Notes: generated by a model from the sequence alone, not told the origin. A stretch of DNA of 58,557 nt from Mycobacterium asiaticum (GCF_001668675.1 NZ_LZKQ01000032.1:1-58557); one strand, 5' to 3'. Counted from the stretch's first letter, positions 1-8,453 are shown. Translations and numbers: made by a program.

Positions 1-253
1 GGCCGGGTCGCTATCTCGGCGAGCAGCTCCAGCCGCGGTGCGATCTGCGGGTCGCTGCGCGGACGGCCCAACCGCTCCTCGTCCACCTGGTCGGTCGCCG
101 CCAGCACATGCAACCGCGCCAGCGCCTGCAGCGGCGCCTTCTGCCACACCGCGACCAACGGGCCGCCGCCACCCTCGAGCGGTTGGGCCGTCCGCGCAGC
201 GACCCGCAGATCGCACCGCGGCTGGAGCTGCTCGCCGAGATAGCGACCCGGCC
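1..253. repeat. 77-nt perfect inverted repeat (foldback) at the window edge
   Basis: Bases 1-77 are the exact reverse complement of 177-253, with a 99-nt spacer (78-176). Read on the minus strand, 176 down to 1 gives an uninterrupted peptide containing AVWQKAPLQALARLH, then GRPRSDPQIAPRLELL. The plus strand from 177 encodes that same GRPRSDPQIAPRLELL and carries on to a stop. The true gene is therefore most simply the reverse complement of 78-176 joined to 177 onward. A stem starting exactly at base 1 is typical of a contig-end foldback chimera rather than a biological repeat. Confidence 0.85.
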
Positions 254-572
254 CACTGCGGCGTCGGCACCGGTGGTCGCCGCGGTGGCGCACGGAGAGT
301 TGTTGACGCTCAAACCGTTTGGCAGCGCCGACGGTGTGGTCGCGCGCGCGGTGTCCCGGCTGATCACGATCGCGACGGGCTTGGACCCGCACGGACTTGG
401 TGTGCCAGAAGTGAATTGGATGCGCCAGCCCGCCGCCTACCGTGATGCCGCCGTCAAGTTCGCCTCGGGCACACCTGACGGAGTGGCCAGCTGGCTGGTG
501 CTGTGCTGCCGTGCGTTGAGGTCCGGTGCGCAGGAAGCCATCTCGATTGCGGATTCTTTGCCGGGACGTTAG
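177..572 (+). CDS. Rv3662c-like conserved mycobacterial protein, C-terminal part (5' end lost in foldback)
   Basis: Open frame ending at TAG 570-572. It continues from ERLGRPRSDPQIAPRL to a conserved-looking end with GLDPHGLGVPEVNWMRQPA and QEAISIADSLPGR. By order (next to the Rv3661 and Rv3660c homologues) it corresponds to M. tuberculosis Rv3662c, a conserved protein of unknown function. The apparent ATG at 108 lies in the inverted spacer and is not the real start. The missing N-terminal residues read on the opposite strand at 78-176. I recognise no catalytic motif and assign no function. Confidence 0.6.
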   Translation, partial: ERLGRPRSDPQIAPRLELLAEIATRPTAASAPVVAAVAHGELLTLKPFGSADGVVARAVSRLITIATGLDPHGLGVPEVNWMRQPAAYRDAAVKFASGTPDGVASWLVLCCRALRSGAQEAISIADSLPGR

Positions 573-618
573 CTAGCAGACCGCCGAACCGTCCGCGCCC
601 TGAATCGGGCCGAAATGC

Positions 619-918
619 GAAGCGGGCGACGACCGAAGAGATTCGATCGCCGCCCGCCAGCACGGTCCTCCGGTTACCAAGCGTGCACCTGTGGGGCTGC
701 GTGGGTGGCCTCGGCGCGTTTGCGACACTTCCTGCTGCAGCCCCACCCAAAGGACTGTCGAGGCAATCCGTATTTCGCAATTACGCAGGCCCGCAACACT
801 TCTGCCATTATCGCGGCTATGACGCAGCGTGGGTGCCGGAAACCGTGCTGGGTGCCCGGGTCGGGAGGACGATCCTTCTCTTCCGGATCGACCTTGGCCT
901 CACCGGGCTGCCGTGACT
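619..918 (-). ncRNA. Ms1 / MTS2823-type abundant small RNA (6S-like), approximate ends
   Basis: About 500 bases without a convincing ORF separate the Rv3661 homologue from the Rv3662c homologue. In M. tuberculosis this is the place of MTS2823 (Ms1 in M. smegmatis), a roughly 300-nt stationary-phase RNA that binds core RNA polymerase and is transcribed in the direction of Rv3661, minus here. A strong GC hairpin (622-657, arms of 11 with one wobble pair) would close its 3' end. Upstream of about 918 on the minus strand are TTGCTG and TAGTAC/TACAAA as weak promoter elements. The call rests on synteny and the hairpin; the ends are estimates. Confidence 0.6.
622..657 (-). terminator. GC-rich hairpin at the 3' end of the Ms1-like RNA
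   Basis: GCGGGCGACGA at 622-632 pairs with TCGCCGCCCGC at 647-657 (one G-U pair in the RNA), with a 14-nt loop. It lies just past the stop of the Rv3662c homologue and fits the closing stem of the minus-strand small RNA. There is no long T-run. Confidence 0.5.
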
Positions 919-1076
919 CCTTTGTACTACTAGACCACAAGCTCAGCAAGGCCTAGGAGCGCGAAAGTTGATCCGGGATACCGGAAAGCTTCGTATTGCG
1001 CGCTGCGCGTGTTTGCTACGGGACGAGTGAGGAAGTTGGGACGCCAGTGCCAGAGCGGCGCACCACCAAGGCATGC

Positions 1077-1934
1077 CTAGAACGCGAAGCGACGCAACAG
1101 CGCGTAGGTGACCGCGCCGGCGGCCAGGGCGCTGATTCCGACCGCGGCCGTGGTGGCGACGGCGGCACCCGACGGGGCCGGGATCCGATCGCGCAACGAC
1201 ACCGGACGGGAGAACGACAACACCGGCCACCCGCGTTCGACGGCTTCCTTGCGCAGAGTGCGATCGGGGTTGACGACCGACGGGTGGCCGACCGCCTCGA
1301 GCATCGGCAGGTCGGTGATCGAGTCGGAGTAGGCGTAGCAGTGCTCCAGCGGGTAGCCCTCGCGAGCGGCGAGCTCGCGGATCGCTTGCACCTTGCCTTC
1401 GCCGTAGCAGTAGAAGGCGACCTCGCCGGTGTACTTGCCGTCTTCGACGACCATCCGGGTTGCCATCGCGTGCGTGGCGCCCAGCGCCCTGGCGATCGGC
1501 GCCACGATCTCCTCGCCCGAGGCCGAGACCACCACGACGTCGCGTCCGCACAGTTTGTGGGCGGCGATGAGATCTGCAGCCTCGGCGAATACCAGCGGCG
1601 TCACGATGTCGTGCAGCGTCTCGTTGACGATCGATTTCACCTGCGCGACGTCCCAGCCGGTGCACATGTTGGCCAGATGAGTGCGCATCCGATCCATCTG
1701 GTCATGATCGGCGCCAGAGAGCAGGAAGATGAATTGTGCATAGCTCGACTTCAACACCGCGCGCCGGTTAAGCAGGCCTTGGGCGAAGAAGGGTTTGCTG
1801 AAGGCCAGTGTGCTGGACTTGGCAATGATGGTCTTGTCCAAGTCGAAGAACGCGGCGGTGCGGGGGCTCGGATCAGCGGCTCCCGGCGTCTGCGTCGAGG
1901 TTTGCTGCGTCGCGGCCGAGTCGGGGGCGGTCAC
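1077..1934 (-). CDS. HAD-IB family phosphatase (SerB-like, Rv3661 homologue)
   Basis: HAD-superfamily hydrolase of about 285 aa, expected to remove phosphate from a small metabolite or phospholipid-type substrate. Motif I is FFDLDKTII (nucleophile and acid aspartates). Motif II is the serine in VVSASGEEIV. Motifs III/IV are the K in GEGKVQAI and the YSDSITDLPML acidic pair. A hydrophobic stretch AAVGISALAAGAVTYALL at the C-terminus is a probable membrane anchor. GTG at 1934 is chosen; TTG 1937 is directly before it. It is divergent from ssd across the 6C RNA region. True phosphoserine phosphatase activity is not established; other HAD-IB substrates are possible. Confidence 0.85.
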   Translation of the reverse strand: MTAPDSAATQQTSTQTPGAADPSPRTAAFFDLDKTIIAKSSTLAFSKPFFAQGLLNRRAVLKSSYAQFIFLLSGADHDQMDRMRTHLANMCTGWDVAQVKSIVNETLHDIVTPLVFAEAADLIAAHKLCGRDVVVVSASGEEIVAPIARALGATHAMATRMVVEDGKYTGEVAFYCYGEGKVQAIRELAAREGYPLEHCYAYSDSITDLPMLEAVGHPSVVNPDRTLRKEAVERGWPVLSFSRPVSLRDRIPAPSGAAVATTAAVGISALAAGAVTYALLRRFAF

Positions 1935-2066
1935 CAATCCAGCATAGGTCCGCGATCCGGAGATGCCGTGAGGCTGAGCCCAAATCGGACCGCTGAAATC
2001 CCTATGTTGTTGTTCTGCCCGCGGTGTTTTCAGGGGTCAAGCCGCGTTTTTCTTTCATCGCGGTAC

Positions 2067-2097
2067 TTGCGTGAAGCCCGGCTGGCATGTGTATAGT
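2067..2097 (+). promoter_or_regulatory. Promoter of the 6C small RNA
   Basis: TATAGT (2092-2097), preceded by TGTG, forms an extended -10 element. TTGCGT (2067-2072) is a candidate -35 box, 19 bases away. Initiation would fall near 2103, immediately before the first hairpin of the 6C RNA. Confidence 0.6.
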
Positions 2098-2102
2098 AAG
2101 CA

Positions 2103-2200
2103 TTACTCGGCCCTGAGCCGAGGGTGCATCAGCCCGACCCCCCGGGGCTGATACACGACGACCTCCGCCTCCTCCCCCCCTGGCGGGGGTCGTCCCTTTT
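2103..2200 (+). ncRNA. 6C small RNA (B11-type)
   Basis: Actinobacterial 6C RNA, a roughly 95-nt regulator with two hairpins exposing runs of C. The first stem is CTCGGC/GCCGAG. The second is ATCAGCCC/GGGGCTGAT with CCCCCC in the loop (about 2128-2152). The third is ACGACCTCCGCC/GGCGGGGGTCGT with CCCCCCC in the loop (about 2157-2193), followed by CCCTTTT (2194-2200) as a rho-independent end. Position between ssd and the HAD gene, same strand as ssd, matches M. tuberculosis B11. In that organism it regulates cell-growth genes through its C-rich loops. Confidence 0.9.
2157..2200 (+). terminator. Rho-independent terminator closing the 6C RNA
   Basis: Twelve-base arms ACGACCTCCGCC and GGCGGGGGTCGT with one mismatch, followed by CCCTTTT. 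It also insulates ssd from transcription coming from upstream. Confidence 0.8.
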
Positions 2201-2300
2201 GTAGGGCAAAAATTCCTCGCCCGGATCTGCGCACGCCCGTTGTCGGATGCGTTGCGGAGCGGCCGTCAAACCTCGACCGAGCGGGTGCTCAGCGAACCGC

Positions 2301-2327
2301 TTGTCCACAGCCTCGTTCTTATCCACA
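2301..2327 (+). promoter_or_regulatory. Two DnaA boxes upstream of ssd
   Basis: TTGTCCACA (2301-2309) and TTATCCACA (2319-2327) lie in the same orientation with starts 18 bases apart, 53 bases before the ssd start. The second is the textbook DnaA 9-mer and the first is the form common at mycobacterial oriC. DnaA binding here would link septum control to replication; that link is inference. Confidence 0.65.
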
Positions 2328-2379
2328 GATCGGGCTTTGGCACTGGTGTCCAAGATCCCTGGGCCAGCACGGTGGAGGA

Positions 2380-3480
2380 ATGACTGATCCCTCGCACCGG
2401 GAACCGGCCGGTTGCGGCGTGCTGGCGGTGCTGGACGAACCTCAAATGCGGGACGAATTGGACCGCATCGGTGCTGCGGTCGGTATCCGAGTGGTGCATG
2501 CCGGCGGGCCGAACCCGGTGACCAGGAAAACGTGGTCGGCGGCCGCGGCGGTGGTGCTCGACCAAGCTGCGGCCGACCGCTACGGCCAGACGGCGCTGCC
2601 GCGGCGGGCCCACGTGAGCATCCTCACCAGCACCGAAGCCGGGGTCGACACTTGGACGGCGGCCGTCGCCGTCGGTGCCGAGCGCGTGTTGAGGGTGCCG
2701 CAGCAGGAGGAGGAACTCGTCGCCGAACTCGCCCGCGCCGCCGAAGCGGCCCGTGACGAGAGTGCGCTCGGAGAAGCCGTCGCCGTCGTCGGCAGCTGTG
2801 GTGGCGCCGGAGCATCGTTGTTCGCCGTAGCCCTGGCGCTGGTTGCTTCCGAGGCGCTGCTGCTCGACCTCGATCCGTGGGCGGGCGGTATCGATCTGGT
2901 GCTGGGCAGCGAGAGCACGCCCGGCTTGCGGTGGCCTGACCTGGCGTTGCAGGGCGGACGGCTGAACTGGCCGGCGATGCGCGAGGCGCTGCCGCGGCAC
3001 CGAGGAATCAGCGTGCTGTCGGGCACCCGGCGGGGCTACGAGGCCGACGCTGGCCCGGTGGACGCCATCGTCGATGCCGGGCGACGCGGGGGAGTCACCG
3101 TGGTGTGCGATCTGCCGAGGCGGCTGACCGAGGCGACGCACGTCGCGCTCGACGGAGCCGACCTGGTGGTGATGGTGAGCCGGTGCGATGTGCGGGCGTG
3201 CGCGGCCGCCGCGACCTTGGGCCCGGTGCTGGCGTCGATCAATCCGAATCTCGGGCTGGTGGTGCGGGGACCGGCCCCGGGTGGGTTGCGAGCTGCCGAG
3301 GTCGCCGACATCACCGGGCTGCCGCTGCTGGCGGCGATGCGCGCCGAGCCGCGGTTAGCAGAGCGGCTCGAACACGGCGGGTTGCGACTCGGGCGGCGAT
3401 CCGCACTCGCCGCGGCCGCGCGCTCGGTGCTGGGTGTACTTCCCGATGGCCGAAAGGCGCCGAACGGCAGGGCCGCATGA
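2380..3480 (+). CDS. ssd: Ssd, septum-site/CpaE-like ParA-type ATPase
   Basis: MinD/ParA-superfamily protein of 366 aa, homologue of Rv3660c. The family places septa or, as CpaE/TadZ, positions Tad pilus machinery. The nucleotide loop VVGSCGGAGAS (about residues 137-146) has the Gly-rich form but no invariant Walker lysine, as known for mycobacterial Ssd. A receiver-like region of about 115 residues precedes it. The start is ATG 2380 behind GGTGGAGG, which sits unusually close. The stop overlaps the tadA start (ATGA), so the two genes are co-translated. It is the first gene of the Tad operon. Confidence 0.9.
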   Translation: MTDPSHREPAGCGVLAVLDEPQMRDELDRIGAAVGIRVVHAGGPNPVTRKTWSAAAAVVLDQAAADRYGQTALPRRAHVSILTSTEAGVDTWTAAVAVGAERVLRVPQQEEELVAELARAAEAARDESALGEAVAVVGSCGGAGASLFAVALALVASEALLLDLDPWAGGIDLVLGSESTPGLRWPDLALQGGRLNWPAMREALPRHRGISVLSGTRRGYEADAGPVDAIVDAGRRGGVTVVCDLPRRLTEATHVALDGADLVVMVSRCDVRACAAAATLGPVLASINPNLGLVVRGPAPGGLRAAEVADITGLPLLAAMRAEPRLAERLEHGGLRLGRRSALAAAARSVLGVLPDGRKAPNGRAA

Positions 3481-4481
3481 GCGCGTCGTTGATTGAGCGG
3501 GTGCGTGAGCGGTTGGCGGCCGAGCCCGGCCCGCTGCGGCCCAATGTGGTGGCGGCCGCGATCCGGGCGGAATCGGGCGGGATCGTCGGCGACACCGAGG
3601 TGTTGGCCAATCTCCGGTTGCTGCAGACCGAGCTGACCGGCGCCGGCATCCTCGAACCGCTGCTGTGCGTAGACGGCACCACCGACGTTCTTGTGACAGC
3701 GCCCGACGCGGTCTGGGTCGACGACGGAAACGGCCTGCGGCGCAGCTCGATTCGGTTCCCCGATGAGGCCGCTGTGCGGCGGCTGGCGCAACGGCTGGCG
3801 TTGACCGCCGGTCGTCGCCTCGACGACGCGCAGCCGTGGGTGGATGGACTCCTGACCGGGATTGGTGCCGGCGGGTTCGCGGTCCGGTTGCACGCCGTGT
3901 TGCCGCCGGTGGCCGCCGACGGCACCTGCCTGTCGTTACGGGTGTTGCGGCCGGCCACCCAGGACTTGGCCGCCCTGGCTGCGGCCGGTGCCATCACGAG
4001 TGAGGCGGGTCGGCTGGTCGCGGACATCATCGCCGCCCGCCTTGCCTTCCTGGTGTGCGGTGGCACAGGGGCGGGCAAGACCACCCTGCTGGCGGCGATG
4101 CTCGGCGCGGTCTCGCCGGCGGAGCGGATCCTCTGCGTGGAGGACGCCGCCGAGTTGGCGCCGCGCCATCCGCATCTGGTGAAGCTGGTCGCCCGGCGGC
4201 CGAACGTCGAAGGCGTGGGCGAGGTGACCGTTCGTCAGCTCGTCCGGCAGGCGCTGCGGATGCGGCCCGACCGGATCGTTGTCGGTGAAGTCAGGGGTGC
4301 CGAAGTGGTGGACCTGCTCGCCGCCCTGAACACCGGGCACGAGGGCGGAGCGGGCACGGTTCACGCCAACAGCCCGGGCGAAGTGCCCGCGCGGCTGGAA
4401 GCGCTGGGCGCGTTGGGCGGGCTGGACCGCGCCGCGCTGCACAGCCAACTGGCGGCGGCGGTCTTATCTGTAGGCGGTTAA
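3477..4481 (+). pseudogene. tadA: tadA (Rv3659c-type secretion ATPase), 5' part truncated by the mobile element
   Basis: Type II/IV secretion ATPase that powers Tad/Flp pilus assembly at the membrane. Walker A is GGTGAGKT (residues 195-202), followed by an Asp-box region, the RPDRIVVGEVRG Walker B block and NTGHEGGAGTVHANS. Native sequence ends after 4462 (...SQLAAAV). The element supplies LSVGG and a TAA at 4481, giving 334 aa. About 59 native C-terminal codons resume at 17974. Start is ATG 3477, overlapping the ssd stop. ATPase motifs survive, so the fragment might hydrolyse ATP, but loss of the C-terminal end should prevent normal hexamer function. Confidence 0.93.
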
Positions 4482-4568
4482 GGGGTGTTTCTGGTTGTGT
4501 CCCATGATGTCGTTGAGGGTGGTTTCCTTCGTGGGGGACAGTGTTATCTGTGGGTCGTATCTGATGGT
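4463..4568. repeat. Left end of the element with repeated TTATCTGT motifs
   Basis: TTATCTGTAGG (4464) recurs as TTATCTGTGGG (4544) and, weaker, GTATCTGATGG (4557). The inverted copy ACAGATAA is at the right end (17965-17972). These are candidate recombinase-binding sites at and inside the terminus. The stretch 4482-4693 shows no credible gene. Confidence 0.5.
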
Positions 4569-4693
4569 GGCGGTGTTGTTGAGATTCGTTGGCGTTGCTG
4601 GTGGATGGGGCGATGTGAGTAGTGCGTCCTGGGGTCGGTGGGTGGGGTGTGGGGATGGGGCCGCTCAAGCTTCGGCGGGAAGGCGCGGTGCTT

Positions 4694-5290
4694 TTATTGG
4701 AATCCGGCGAGGGTGATGTGAAGGGCGTGTTGTAGTTGGGTGTGCAGTGGCGGGGTGGTGGTGTTGAGCCAGTGTTGGAGCACGATTTGTGCAGTGCTCA
4801 GGGCTGTGTGGATGAGCAGTGTGGGGCGGATGTCGGTGGTGGGGTCGGTGTTCATGCGGGTTGCGACCATGGTGGTGAGTTGGCGGGTTTGGTTGTCGCT
4901 GAGCAGTGTTGAGCTGTTGAGTAGGTGTGGTGCGGTCTGCAGGGCTTGTTTCCACTGTTGGGAGTGTCGGTTGGCTGTTTCGCCGAGGTGATCGGCGAGG
5001 AGGTGGATGAGGGAGGTGGCCGCTGTTTCGGTGTGTGGGCGGGTGTTGTAGGTGGTGGTGATGTGGGCGATGGCTTGTTGGATCGGTGCGGTGAGTAGGT
5101 GTTCTTTGTTGGGGGCGTGGCGGTAGTAGGTGCTGATGGAGATGCCGGCGGTGGCGGCGATGTCGTCGGTGGTGACTGCGGAGTAGCCGTGTTGGGCGAA
5201 GAGTTGGTGTGCGGTGGCGTGGATGTGGGTGAGTAGTTCGGTGCGGCGTCGGTCTCTGAGGGTGGGGGGTGTGGGGTTGGCGGTGGTCAT
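4694..5290 (-). CDS. TetR-family regulator 1 of the element, downstream of the RND transporter
   Basis: 198-aa TetR/AcrR repressor. The N-terminal HTH (about residues 12-60) contains GYSAVTTDDIAATAGISIST and YYRHAPNKEHLL, the classic TetR recognition helix ending. The remaining helical ligand domain is rich in Thr and His and matches no subfamily I can name. It begins 21 nt after the transporter stop on the same strand, so the pair is probably one operon. Start ATG 5290. It may respond to the transported compound, but the palindromes near the transporter fit the divergent TetR gene at 9019 equally well. Confidence 0.85.
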   Translation of the reverse strand: MTTANPTPPTLRDRRRTELLTHIHATAHQLFAQHGYSAVTTDDIAATAGISISTYYRHAPNKEHLLTAPIQQAIAHITTTYNTRPHTETAATSLIHLLADHLGETANRHSQQWKQALQTAPHLLNSSTLLSDNQTRQLTTMVATRMNTDPTTDIRPTLLIHTALSTAQIVLQHWLNTTTPPLHTQLQHALHITLAGFQ

Positions 5291-5311
5291 GGTCGGTCCC
5301 GGTGGGTGTGC

Positions 5312-8300
5312 CTAGGTTTGGGCGGGAGCGGGTTTGTGGCGCAGTGGGTTTCGTTGTGGCCACCAGCTGATTTCGCGGAGCAGGGTGGCGATGGCGGGCA
5401 CGGTGAGGGTGCGCACGACGAAGGTGTCCAGGAGTAGGCCGCAGCCGATGATGAGTCCGGCTTGGATCATGATTGCTATCGAGCCGATCATGAGGCCGAA
5501 CATGCTGGCGGCGAAGATGAGTCCGGCGGAGGTGATGACGGAGCCGGTGTTGGCGATGGTGCGGAGCACGCCGACGCGGATGTTGCGGGTGGATTCTTCG
5601 CGGAGTCGTGAGATGAGCAGCATGTTGTAGTCGGCGCCGACGGCGACCAGGATGATGAACGCCAGAAGTGGTACGGGCCAGGCAATTTCATTGCCGAGGC
5701 CGTATTGGAATACCAGGGTGCCGATTCCTAGTGATGCCCCGTAGTTGAGGATGACGGTGCCTAGTAGGTAGAGCGGTGCGACCAGGGCGCGGAGTAGGAC
5801 GATCAGGATGAGGCCGACGACGAGCAGGGTGGCGATGGCCATCAGACGGAAGTCGGCGGAGAGCAGGCGTTGGATGTCTGCGTTGACGGCGGGGAATCCG
5901 GCGATGGCGATGGTGGTATTGGCCAGTGAGGTGTTGGGGCGTGCTGCGTCGGCGACTTCGGTGAGTCGGCGGGCCAGGGTCATCGCGTCGCTGCTGTAGG
6001 GGTCGTAGCTGGATTCGATGGCGTAGCGGGCGGTTTTGCCGTCGCCGGACAGGAAGTGTTTGGCGACGTCGGCGAATTGTTGGTTGTCGAAGACGTCGTT
6101 CGGGAGGTAGAAGCCGCTGGCGGTGTCTGTTCCGGTTGCTGAGCGTGCTGATTGTTGGAGTTGGGCGGCGATTTTTCCCATGCCGGAGAGCGTTTCGAGG
6201 TTGCTGTCGACGAGGGTGTGGACGCCGGTGGCCAGGGCGTGGGCACCGGATGCGAGTTGGTGGACGCCGGTTTGGAGCTGTCCGATGTTGGCGGCGAGGT
6301 CGCCGGAGCCTGCGGCGCCTAAGGCGTTGTCCAGGGTGGTGATGAGCCGGGTCACTTCGGCGAGGGTGCCGCCGCCGGCGTTGGTGTCCGGCTGATAGAG
6401 GTCGGCGAGGGTGGTGAGGTGGTCGAAGAATCCGTTGTCGCGCAACGTGATGAGTAGTTGGGCTTGGTCGTGCAGTTGGGTGCATTCGGTGGCGGCGGCG
6501 CAGGCGGGCCAGCTGCTGATCGCGGCGATGAGGGGTTCGAGAGTGGCGATGGCGGTTTGGGCTTGTTCGGCTTGGTGGTGTAGTGCGGGTCCAGAGGCGA
6601 TCGCGTGCTCGACGGTCGGGGCGGTAGTGGAAAGCTCTTGCAGCAGCGACCGCAAACGCTGGGTTTGGATGCCCGCGGTTTGGGCTTTGCCTAAGAGCCC
6701 GATCAGCGGGGTCAGCGCGGTGCCCAGGCTGGTGTCGAGTTGGGTGAGCCCGTCGGCGAGCTGGTCGGCGCCGTTGGCGAGTCGGCCCAGATCGCTGCGG
6801 CGGGATTGGCCGTCGTTGACCGCGCCGGCGAGCCGGTCGCCGATTTGGCCGTTCTGCCAGGACAGTTGGGCTTGTTCGAGGCGGTTACCGCCGGGGCGGG
6901 TAACTCCGGAGACTTTGGTGACACCGGGTAGTTGTGCGATGCGGGAGGCCATTTCGTCGAGGTCGGCCAGTCCTCGGCTGGTGCGCATGTCGGTGGGTGA
7001 TTGCACGACCAGGAACTCGGTGATCACGGTGTCTTTGCGGAAGTGGCGATCCAGCAGTCGATACCCTTCGTTGCTGGCTGAGGTGGTGGTTTGGCCGTGG
7101 CGGTCGTCGTAGCTGATGCGCATGGTGGTCGCCACCGCGCAGAGCGCTAGGACGAAGATCAGGCTGGCTGCCAGCAGCGGCATGGGGCGTCGTACGACGG
7201 CCACCGCGATCTGGTTCCAGTAGCGGCGGGTCCGGTCGGTGTTGGGTTCACCGATCCCGCGGCGGGCGGCCAGCGTGAGTACGGGGGGAAACAGGGTGAC
7301 CGTGGCCGCGAACCCGATGACCACGGCGATGGCGCAGGCCGGGCCGAGTGCGGCGAAGACACTCAGTTCGGCGAAGGTCATGGACAGAAATGCCAGCGCG
7401 ACGGTGGCGGCGGAGGCCGCGATGACACGGCCGATGGTGGCGGTGGCGTGGATGACCGCGGCCTGGGCGGGCACGTGTTGGCGGCGCTGTTCGTGGTAGC
7501 GGCTGATTAGGAACACCGAGTAGTCGGTACCGGCGCCCAGCAGGATCACCGTCATGAACGCAATGGTGAATTGAGAAACCGGCATGCCGGCTTCACCGAG
7601 TCCGGAGAGCACACCGCGCCCGACCGCGAGGCTGACACCGATGACCAGCAGCGGCAGCATCGCGGTGAACACCGACCGATAGATCAGCAGCAAGATCATC
7701 GCGATCAGCCCGGCGGTGGCCACCGAGATGAGGATCAGATCTTGTTCAGCGGAGTCGATTTGATCGCTGAAGGTGGCCGGCGGGCCGGTGACACGCACGG
7801 TGGTCGGCGAGTGCCCGAAAACCTCGGCGACGATCCCGCGTACCGCCCGCACCGATTCCGCGGCACTGGGATCACCGAGGGTTCCGGCCACCCCCACCGG
7901 CACATACCATGCTTTGCCGTCCGCGCTGAGGGCTTGCGCTGCGGTGACCGGGTCGGCCAAGAGGTCTTGGACCTGCTGGACGTGGCTGGTGTCGGCCCGT
8001 AACCGCTGGATCAGCGCGTCATAGCGCTGCCGGACCGGCGGGGTCAGCCCGCTGGGATCCTCCATCGCGACGAAGATCGTGGTCTTGGAGCCTTGTTCAC
8101 CGAACGCCGAGCCCATCCGGTCCACGGTCTGCAGCGACGGCGCACCGGGCGGTATCAGATGCACCGACTGGTGCTTGACGACCGTTTCCAGTTGCGGGAA
8201 AAGGATCGCCAGCACCACCGCGGCGACGATCCAGGCTCCGATCACCAACGTTGTATGCCGGATCGCGAAGCCCGACAGCCGCGCCAGGCGCTCACTGTAG

Positions 8301-8395
8301 GTGTCGCGGCCCCGCGCCGCCGCCGCGGCGTCACGCTGCTCCTCGGGGCGGCTCAACGTCGCCATGCCCGCATCGCCCCAGCCCTTGATTACCAT
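5312..8395 (-). CDS. MmpL-family RND transporter
   Basis: 1,027-aa inner-membrane RND transporter of the MmpL type, exporting lipids, siderophores or drugs with proton antiport. It has one TM near residues 48-67, a periplasmic domain, then a TM bundle with GAGTDYSVFLISRY (Asp-Tyr at 291-292). A long second periplasmic region holds repeated helical NGADQLADGL-type motifs, and a C-terminal TM bundle contains VAVGADYNMLLISRL. Both conserved Asp-Tyr pairs of proton relay are intact. Start ATG 8395; ATG 8365 (MATLSRPEEQ) is an alternative. No MmpS partner is seen. Two 15-bp palindromes 20 bp apart lie just upstream. Substrate unknown. Confidence 0.9.
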   Translation of the reverse strand: MVIKGWGDAGMATLSRPEEQRDAAAAARGRDTYSERLARLSGFAIRHTTLVIGAWIVAAVVLAILFPQLETVVKHQSVHLIPPGAPSLQTVDRMGSAFGEQGSKTTIFVAMEDPSGLTPPVRQRYDALIQRLRADTSHVQQVQDLLADPVTAAQALSADGKAWYVPVGVAGTLGDPSAAESVRAVRGIVAEVFGHSPTTVRVTGPPATFSDQIDSAEQDLILISVATAGLIAMILLLIYRSVFTAMLPLLVIGVSLAVGRGVLSGLGEAGMPVSQFTIAFMTVILLGAGTDYSVFLISRYHEQRRQHVPAQAAVIHATATIGRVIAASAATVALAFLSMTFAELSVFAALGPACAIAVVIGFAATVTLFPPVLTLAARRGIGEPNTDRTRRYWNQIAVAVVRRPMPLLAASLIFVLALCAVATTMRISYDDRHGQTTTSASNEGYRLLDRHFRKDTVITEFLVVQSPTDMRTSRGLADLDEMASRIAQLPGVTKVSGVTRPGGNRLEQAQLSWQNGQIGDRLAGAVNDGQSRRSDLGRLANGADQLADGLTQLDTSLGTALTPLIGLLGKAQTAGIQTQRLRSLLQELSTTAPTVEHAIASGPALHHQAEQAQTAIATLEPLIAAISSWPACAAATECTQLHDQAQLLITLRDNGFFDHLTTLADLYQPDTNAGGGTLAEVTRLITTLDNALGAAGSGDLAANIGQLQTGVHQLASGAHALATGVHTLVDSNLETLSGMGKIAAQLQQSARSATGTDTASGFYLPNDVFDNQQFADVAKHFLSGDGKTARYAIESSYDPYSSDAMTLARRLTEVADAARPNTSLANTTIAIAGFPAVNADIQRLLSADFRLMAIATLLVVGLILIVLLRALVAPLYLLGTVILNYGASLGIGTLVFQYGLGNEIAWPVPLLAFIILVAVGADYNMLLISRLREESTRNIRVGVLRTIANTGSVITSAGLIFAASMFGLMIGSIAIMIQAGLIIGCGLLLDTFVVRTLTVPAIATLLREISWWPQRNPLRHKPAPAQT

Positions 8396-8418
8396 CCCGG
8401 CCCCCCGGCGGCATTAAG

Positions 8419-8453
8419 AAAACTGTCGGTATCGCAACAGTACTCTCGGTATC
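8419..8453. promoter_or_regulatory. Paired TetR-type operators before the RND transporter
   Basis: AAAACTGTCGGTATC (8419-8433) and AGTACTCTCGGTATC (8439-8453) are two 6-3-6 imperfect palindromes starting exactly 20 bp apart, 24-58 bp before the transporter start. They match the pair at 8902-8936 in sequence and spacing, implying one repressor for both promoters. Confidence 0.7.

Noticed and set aside
3105..3476. Upstream extension of the tadA frame into ssd
   Set aside because: ssd is well supported, and tadA starts naturally at ATG 3477 with the ATGA overlap.
4450..4475. Target-site duplication at the 13.5-kb element ends
   Set aside because: Flanks GCGGCGGCGGT and GCGTGCAGG share only GC-rich short stretches; no convincing duplication, which agrees with Tn554-type insertion.
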